The notes under the pieces: model-generated
Databases searched by the model: none
What the model was told of the DNA's origin: nothing
The model's input: only the letters and a program-made list of their open reading frames with translations
Translations under genes and position numbers: made by a program
Assembly (NCBI RefSeq): GCF_001908375.1
Contig: NZ_CP017241.1
Location: forward strand, 3,861,501 to 3,925,500
Source: Rhizobium etli 8C-3
GTDB taxonomy: Bacteria; Pseudomonadota; Alphaproteobacteria; Rhizobiales; Rhizobiaceae
Reading direction: 5' to 3'
Length of the DNA: 64,000 bases
In this document: piece by piece, positions 59,203 through 64,000 of the stretch
How positions within the stretch are numbered: the first letter of the stretch is position 1
Layout: each line of letters opens with the position of its first letter

Positions 59203-60792
59203 CTAGCTCGGTTGCTGGGGGTCGATGACCGTCCGCCAGAGTTCGGTATCGTTTCTGTCCATCAGCCGCACGGTCATCTGCTCGGTCTGCCCGTCGATTT
59301 CGACCAGCCCGAAGAACTGCAGGCCGGCAGACGGTGGCAGATTGGAGTCGGCACCGCCAGACGCAGCCTTGATGTATCGCACGTCTGGGCCGAAGGTCAT
59401 GTCGAGCTCCTGCGCTCCGTAGGTCCCTGAATGCAACGGGCCGGAGACGAACTCCCAAAACGGCAGGAACTCGCGGAACTTTGCCTTGGCCGGATCGTAA
59501 TAATGCGCCGCAGTGTAGTGGACGTCAGCCGTCAGCCAGACGATGTTCGAAACCGCCGCGTCGCGGATGAAGCGCAAAAGATCTGCCAGTTCCAACTCTC
59601 GCCCGAGCGGCGCTCCATCGTCGCCGTTGGAGAAGGACTCGCTGCCTCGGCGCGTCCCATAATCGTCCCAGATCACCAGTCCGACCGGCATATCGCAGGC
59701 AATCACTTTCCATGTTGCCGTCGAGCGCACCAGTTCGCGCTTCAGCCATGCTGCCTGGCCTTCGCCAAGGATGCGGGACTTTGCCGTCAGGAGCTGATCC
59801 AGGCCATGGTCGTTCGGCCCCCGATAGGATCGCAGGTCCACGAAGAAGATATCGAGCAGCGGACCATACGAGACTTTCCGGTAGATGCGCCCTGGTTCGG
59901 CGGCAACGTAGCGGATTGGCGTCATCTCATAAAAGGCGCGGCTTGCCCGGGTTGCCAGCGTCAATACGGACTTTTCCTTGTATCGATCATCGCTGCGAAG
60001 GTCGGTCGACGGGGACCAGTTGTTCAAGACCTCGTGGTCGTCCCATTGATAGAAGACCGGACAGACTGCATTCAGCTCCTTTACGTGTTCGTCGAGCAGA
60101 TTGTATTTCCACTGTCCGCGAAATTGATCGAGCGTCTGCGCGATGTCGCGCTTGTCCTCGGTCACGATCCTGTTCCTCCAGATTCCGCCGTCACGCAGCC
60201 GGATCTCGTCCGGAATAGGATTGTCGGCATAGACCGTATCGCCCGAATGGATCATGAAATCGGGGCGGTGAAAGGCGATAGTCTGATAGGTGCGCATACC
60301 CTCGTCGTCGATCCCCCATCCCTGCCCCGCCGTATCGCCCGACCATGCGAAGCGGATCGTCCGCCTGTTGGAAGGCGCGGTGCGGAACTGGCCATGAATT
60401 CGGTCGGAGACGCTGTTGACGTCCTGCAGGTCGGCGGCCATAAACCGGTAGAAGATCTCATGGTCGGGCGGCAGATCCCGCAGCAGCAGCTTACCTGCAA
60501 GATCGGTCTGCGGTGTGACGTCGATCGGGGCCAACCTGACGGCATTGGCGAACCTGTCGCTGGTGGAATATTCGACGAAGAGCCGCGATGGCCGGTCCAC
60601 ACGCGTCCATATCATGCCTGACGTTGCGTCTACATCACCGGATTGAAGGCCTGACGTGAAGACGGGGCGGCTCGAAGATCCTCGCGCATAATATGGCGTC
60701 ACGAAGCTGGCTGCCGCAACGCTGCCGACTGCGCTGATCGAAGAAAGGAAGCGGCGGCGCGTCGTGTCCGTCAGTTTCATGCCATGGCTCAT
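59203..60792 (-). CDS. phoD: Alkaline phosphatase D family protein, Tat-exported
   Basis: The 529-residue protein has a twin-arginine signal (TRRRFLSSISAVGSVAAASF), then the PhoD N-terminal domain (FTSGLQSGDVDATSGMIWTRV) and the metallophosphatase domain: WSGDTAGQGW, MIHSGDTVYADNPIP, YQWDDHEVLNNW and WLTADVHYTAAHYYDP carry the metal ligands. The enzyme releases phosphate from phosphodiesters in the periplasm, using Ca/Fe in known members. The start may be ATG 60792 or 60780; both leave the Tat motif intact. A 9-bp inverted repeat lies 52 bases upstream. Confidence 0.93.
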   Translation of the reverse strand: MSHGMKLTDTTRRRFLSSISAVGSVAAASFVTPYYARGSSSRPVFTSGLQSGDVDATSGMIWTRVDRPSRLFVEYSTSDRFANAVRLAPIDVTPQTDLAGKLLLRDLPPDHEIFYRFMAADLQDVNSVSDRIHGQFRTAPSNRRTIRFAWSGDTAGQGWGIDDEGMRTYQTIAFHRPDFMIHSGDTVYADNPIPDEIRLRDGGIWRNRIVTEDKRDIAQTLDQFRGQWKYNLLDEHVKELNAVCPVFYQWDDHEVLNNWSPSTDLRSDDRYKEKSVLTLATRASRAFYEMTPIRYVAAEPGRIYRKVSYGPLLDIFFVDLRSYRGPNDHGLDQLLTAKSRILGEGQAAWLKRELVRSTATWKVIACDMPVGLVIWDDYGTRRGSESFSNGDDGAPLGRELELADLLRFIRDAAVSNIVWLTADVHYTAAHYYDPAKAKFREFLPFWEFVSGPLHSGTYGAQELDMTFGPDVRYIKAASGGADSNLPPSAGLQFFGLVEIDGQTEQMTVRLMDRNDTELWRTVIDPQQPS

Positions 60793-60843
60793 TCGGCTTG
60801 CTTGGAGAGCGGGATCGAATCTCTCGCAACAAGCCTAGAGCGG

Positions 60844-60877
60844 CCGTCATGTCAGTCCCTTGAAGATAACATGACGG
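60844..60877. promoter_or_regulatory. Inverted repeat between the M3 peptidase gene and phoD
   Basis: CCGTCATGT (60844-60852) and ACATGACGG (60869-60877) are perfect reverse complements with a 16-base spacer. It could be an operator for phoD or a hairpin after the peptidase gene. The arms resemble one half of a Pho box (CTGTCAT), but no second half at the right spacing is seen. Confidence 0.4.
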
Positions 60878-60916
60878 TTTTCCAAATCTTCGGCGACAAT
60901 TTTGTTAAGGACCGCC

Positions 60917-63004
60917 TTACGCGTCGCTGCCCGAAAGCTCTTCGAATGTGGCAAGTCCCTTCTTGACGAGCATTGCATCCGGGCTCGGTAACTTGCCGCG
61001 GAATCCCCTGTAGGCATCTTCCGGATCGATCGAGCCGCCGGTGGAATAGATATTGTCCTTGAGCTTTTGCGCCATCTCGATGTTGAAGGCGTCGCCGGTT
61101 TCCTCGAAAGCAGCAAAAGCATCTGCATCGAGCACCTCCGACCACATATAGGAATAGTAGCCTGCCGAATAACCGCCCGAGAAGATGTGCTGGAAATGCG
61201 GCGAGGCATGGCGCATCACCAGCGACTTCGGCATGCCGAGTTCGGCGAGCACCTGCTTTTGCACTGCCATCGGGTCTTCCACAGCCTCGCGGGTGTGAAA
61301 CTCCATGTCGACGATCGCCGAGGAGGTGAACTCGACCGTGTTGAACCCGGCATTGAAGGTGCGGGCCGCGAGCACCTTGTCGAGCAGTTCCTGGGGCATG
61401 GGTTCGCCGGTTTCGAAATGCACGGCATACTGCTTGAGAATTTCAGGAACCGTCAGCCAGTGCTCGTAAAGCTGGGAGGGCAGTTCCACGAAGTCGCGCG
61501 AAACGGCGGTGCCCGACACAGTGGGATAGGTGACGTCCGAAAGCATGCCGTGCAGCGCATGGCCGAACTCGTGGAAGAGGGTGCGCGCATCGTCCAGCGA
61601 AAGCAGTGCCGGCCTGCCCTCGGCCGGTTTTGCGAAGTTGCACACGTTATAGATGATCGGCAGTTCGCCCTGACGGCCATTCTTCATTGGGAGTTTATGC
61701 TGGGATTGAAACGCGCTCATCCAGGCGCCGGAGCGCTTCGAGCTGCGGGCAAAATAATCCCCCAGGAAAAGCGCGACCAGCTTGTCTTCCCGATCGCGGA
61801 TTTCGAAGACGCGCACATCCGGGTGATAGGCGCCAACCCCCTTCTTCTCGACGACACGAATGCCGAAGAGCCGGCCGGCGACTGCAAAGCAGGCCTCGAT
61901 GACTTTTTCGAGCTGCAGATAGGGCTTCAGCTCGGCTTCGGAAAAATTGAATCTCTGCGCCCTGATCTTTTCGGCATAGTAGCGCCAATCCCAGGGCATG
62001 ACCTCAAAGTTCTTGCCGTCTTCGGCGATCAGCCTTGCGATATCCGCCTCTTCCTCAAGCGCCCGCTTGACGGCTCTTGTCCAGACTGCGCGCAGCAGAT
62101 CGTTCACGGCCGCTGGCGTCTTTGCCATCGTGTTATCGAGCTTCAGTTCCGCAAAATTGCCATACCCGAGGAGCTTGGCGACTTCGCCGCGAAGGGTCAG
62201 CGTCTCGCGGATGATGCCGCGATTGTCCGTCTCGCCCTCGTTTTCGCCGCGCGCAACCCATGCTCTGAAGGCCTGCTCGCGCAGGTCGCGACGTTCCGAA
62301 AAGGTCAGGAAAGGTTCGATGATCGAGCGCGACAGAGTGACCGCAAACTTCCCCTCCTCGCCGCGCTCGCGCGCTGCCGCCGCCATGGCGTCCTTCAAGA
62401 AATCGGGAAGGCCGGCAAGTTCCGGTCCGTCGGCGAGGATCAGCAACCAGTTCCTTTCGTCGGCCAGCACGTTTTGTCCGAACTGGGTGCTCAAGCCTGC
62501 AAGCTTCTCATTGATCGCTGCAAGCTTCTCCTGCTCGGACTTCGCCAGCTTTGCGCCGGATTTTACGAAGCTCTTCCAGTGACGCTCGAGCACACGTGTC
62601 TGCTCGAGTGTCAGTCCGAGGCTATCCCGATTCTCCCAGAGCCGATCGATGCGTGCAAAAAGCGCAGCATTCATTCCGATTTTGGAATAGTGGCGTGACA
62701 TTTTTGGCGATATGTCGCGCTCCAGCGCCTGGATCGTATCGTTTGTGTGAGCCCCGGCCCGGTTCCAAAACAGCGCCGAAATACGCGAAAGATCGTCGCC
62801 TGCAATCTCCAGTGCGACGATCGTATTCTCGAATGTGGGCTCTTCCACGTTTCCGGCGATGGCGTCGATCTCCACATCGTGAGATGCAAGAGCGGCATCG
62901 AAGGCAGCGGCAAAATCGCCGTCGTTCAGCGCCTCGAAGGAAGGAAGGCCATGGGGCCCGTTCCAGTTGACAAGCGCCGGATTGAACTCTTGTGTGGAAG
63001 GCAT
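60917..63004 (-). CDS. M3 family oligopeptidase (peptidyl-dipeptidase Dcp-like)
   Basis: The 695-residue metalloprotease has the zinc motif LFHEFGHALHGMLSD and the downstream Glu in FVELPSQLYEHW, as in M3 enzymes. The N-terminal helical domain and total length fit Dcp or oligopeptidase A. The enzyme degrades short peptides; no signal peptide is seen, so it is probably cytosolic. The ATG at 63004 is chosen because similarity starts right there; an upstream frame of 33 residues has no family match. Dcp and OpdA cannot be separated with confidence here. Confidence 0.9.
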   Translation of the reverse strand: MPSTQEFNPALVNWNGPHGLPSFEALNDGDFAAAFDAALASHDVEIDAIAGNVEEPTFENTIVALEIAGDDLSRISALFWNRAGAHTNDTIQALERDISPKMSRHYSKIGMNAALFARIDRLWENRDSLGLTLEQTRVLERHWKSFVKSGAKLAKSEQEKLAAINEKLAGLSTQFGQNVLADERNWLLILADGPELAGLPDFLKDAMAAAARERGEEGKFAVTLSRSIIEPFLTFSERRDLREQAFRAWVARGENEGETDNRGIIRETLTLRGEVAKLLGYGNFAELKLDNTMAKTPAAVNDLLRAVWTRAVKRALEEEADIARLIAEDGKNFEVMPWDWRYYAEKIRAQRFNFSEAELKPYLQLEKVIEACFAVAGRLFGIRVVEKKGVGAYHPDVRVFEIRDREDKLVALFLGDYFARSSKRSGAWMSAFQSQHKLPMKNGRQGELPIIYNVCNFAKPAEGRPALLSLDDARTLFHEFGHALHGMLSDVTYPTVSGTAVSRDFVELPSQLYEHWLTVPEILKQYAVHFETGEPMPQELLDKVLAARTFNAGFNTVEFTSSAIVDMEFHTREAVEDPMAVQKQVLAELGMPKSLVMRHASPHFQHIFSGGYSAGYYSYMWSEVLDADAFAAFEETGDAFNIEMAQKLKDNIYSTGGSIDPEDAYRGFRGKLPSPDAMLVKKGLATFEELSGSDA

Positions 63005-63214
63005 GCTGACGTCCTTTGTGCAGAGGCTGGAAACGGCAATATAGGAAAGGCATGACGGCATTGGTATGCCGCTTTCGAAAATCGCTTTTGCTTGCCCATG
63101 CAAGTTTTGACGGGCAAGAATTGATCCCTAAAAATTAACCGATCGTTAACGATTGACGCCGTTTGCGCGCTGGCGGTAGTTTCAAGCCACTCTTTGCGCA
63201 AGGGGACATGCGTC
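63005..63214. other. Divergent region between the M3 peptidase and the 63215 gene
   Basis: These 210 bases contain both promoters and a full CtrA-type site at 63135-63150. No further gene is seen. Confidence 0.4.
63135..63150 (+). promoter_or_regulatory. CtrA-type binding site (TTAA-N7-TTAAC)
   Basis: TTAAC-CGATCG-TTAAC fully matches the CtrA consensus and is itself a near-palindrome. It lies 65 bases before the plus-strand gene at 63215 and 131 bases from the divergent peptidase start. Confidence 0.6.
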
Positions 63215-63646
63215 ATGGAAATTTCTTCTGTGCGGTCTTCTCAGAGCTTGCTTTTTAAGAACAGCCAGAACAACACAAGAAGTTCGAAGACCGAAGATCT
63301 TGGAATCGACGCTGGGGCGGCGGTTTCGGCGATATTCAAGGTCGAAGACATTGGTGTCGAAGGACCGAATTTCGCTGCCATGAGCCCGAGCGAGCTACGC
63401 AGCCATGCGCGCCACAGCTACGACAACGGCGGCATCGACCAGGACACGTTTGCGGCGATTTCCGAGCCTTTGCCGATGCATGCCATTGACGCGCAGGGCA
63501 ACGTCATCGATCTGACCGGGATCACCGACGGCACGCTATTCAATTTCCGCGACTATTATGAGAACCAGTTGCAGATCGCCATGTCGATCGGCGACTCCGA
63601 TAGCGTAAAGACGCTGAAATCGATCGTGAATTTCCTGAACGTTTAG
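63215..63646 (+). CDS. Hypothetical protein, 143 aa
   Basis: I do not recognise this protein. It has a Ser/Asn-rich N-terminus (residues 6-28), an acidic and helical middle (MSPSELRSHARHSYDNGGIDQDTFAAI near 56-82) and a C-terminal FRDYYENQLQIAMSIGDSDSVKTLKSIVNFL helix region. There is no signal peptide or membrane segment. The start ATG at 63215 has AGGGG at a proper distance. The CtrA-type site upstream suggests cell-cycle or motility-related expression, by analogy with other CtrA targets; this is inference. Confidence 0.75.
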   Translation: MEISSVRSSQSLLFKNSQNNTRSSKTEDLGIDAGAAVSAIFKVEDIGVEGPNFAAMSPSELRSHARHSYDNGGIDQDTFAAISEPLPMHAIDAQGNVIDLTGITDGTLFNFRDYYENQLQIAMSIGDSDSVKTLKSIVNFLNV

Positions 63647-63652
63647 CCGCCG

Positions 63653-64000
63653 TCAGGCCTTGCGCCATCCAAGCAGGCCGGGCGTTGCGTGCCAGAGTGC
63701 CTGGGCTGCAAATCCCATGAAGAGCACGCCGGAGCAGCGGACGATCAGCCGCTCATGGGCGCGGTAGAAGCGCCGCACGGCGCCTGCGCCTATAATGGCG
63801 ACGAGAATGAGATCGGCGGTCACGAAGCCCAGGAAGGATACGCTGAGGAGCAGCGGCAAGGCCTCGAAGTCGAGCGCACCGGCCGACCCGGCAACCAATG
63901 CCGTGAAGGTCGCAAGCGCCACCGGGTAGCCTTTCGGATTGGTCAGGCCGAAAATCAGCCCGCGGCGAAAGGGGTGCTCGACCGTCACCAGAGCCCGCCC
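63653..64000 (-). CDS. LysE family transporter, 5' truncated by the window edge
   Basis: The frame is open to base 64000, so the N-terminal part is missing. The visible 115 residues contain FRRGLIFGLTNPKGYPVAL, the LysE-family NPK motif, followed by three hydrophobic helices. It is an inner-membrane exporter of amino acids or similar compounds. It is convergent with the 63215 gene, 6 bases apart. The second LysE paralogue of the window is at 29233-29871. Confidence 0.85.
   Translation of the reverse strand, partial: GRALVTVEHPFRRGLIFGLTNPKGYPVALATFTALVAGSAGALDFEALPLLLSVSFLGFVTADLILVAIIGAGAVRRFYRAHERLIVRCSGVLFMGFAAQALWHATPGLLGWRKA

Noticed and set aside
57499..59430. Plus-strand open frame of 643 codons opposite typA
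   Set aside because: Antisense to an intact TypA; composition typical of a complement-strand shadow.
60793..60916. A PhoB box upstream of phoD
   Set aside because: Only one half-site resembles CTGTCAT; the required second half at 11-bp phasing is missing.
61067..62698. Plus-strand open frame of 543 codons opposite the M3 peptidase
   Set aside because: Shadow of the peptidase gene with no independent support.

Overview
The window is core chromosome from a Rhizobiales alphaproteobacterium, most likely Rhizobium or a close relative in the Rhizobiaceae. Signs of this are the GC-rich codon use, the mdh-sucCDAB and sdhCDAB layouts, atpHAGDC separated from the Fo genes, an Omp19-type lipoprotein, hemCD followed by a Mic60-like gene and hemY, and full TTAA-N7-TTAAC sites as recognised by CtrA. 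I see no rRNA, tRNA, CRISPR array, insertion sequence or prophage. Almost every base belongs to a gene or a short intergenic region. The genus assignment is inference.

Layout. 1-522: 3' end of tamB. 519-3226: an Lrp/AsnC regulator divergent from arginase (rocF) and ornithine aminotransferase (rocD), an arginine catabolic unit. 3454-3930: an orphan cheW. 4145-11166: a LysR regulator followed by the NAD-dependent formate dehydrogenase operon fdsG-fdsB-fdsA-fdhD(fdsC)-fdsD. 11235-15988: small regulatory pairs (ArsR; SDR with divergent DeoR; SoxR with divergent flavin reductase) and an integral membrane acyltransferase. 16057-21205: F1 ATP synthase atpH-A-G-D-[79-aa CPFCG protein]-C. 21459-27630: membrane protein, priA, lysophospholipid acyltransferase, xerC and a TraB/GumN protein.

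27802-39104 (minus strand): mdh-sucC-sucD-sucA-YciI-sucB, then a secreted protein, an SDR, a LysE exporter and lpdA. These supply malate dehydrogenase, succinyl-CoA synthetase and the 2-oxoglutarate dehydrogenase complex. 39282-41006: zapE and an Omp19-like lipoprotein. 41291-44867: sdhCDAB, with a 38-codon ORF between sdhA and sdhB. 45179-45661: a secreted protein of unknown function behind a CtrA-type site. 45651-49119: tsaD-gpsA-YciI-EVE-methyltransferase. 49192-55041: hemC-hemD-mic60-like-hemY-terB-glutamine amidotransferase. 55231-63004: yggT-yggU, ppa, GNAT, typA, phoD and an M3 peptidase. 63215-64000: an unknown 143-aa protein behind a second CtrA-type site, and a truncated LysE gene.

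Together the genes cover the second half of the TCA cycle, complex II, F1 ATPase and formate oxidation, that is, the energy core, plus early tetrapyrrole synthesis and housekeeping. I found no clear undescribed multi-gene system. The best leads are the CPFCG protein coupled by 1-nt overlaps on both sides between atpD and atpC, the short ORF coupled to sdhA, three full-consensus CtrA-type sites ahead of poorly characterised genes, a textbook SoxR promoter, and an ATAG-N7-CTAT LysR box in front of fdsG.
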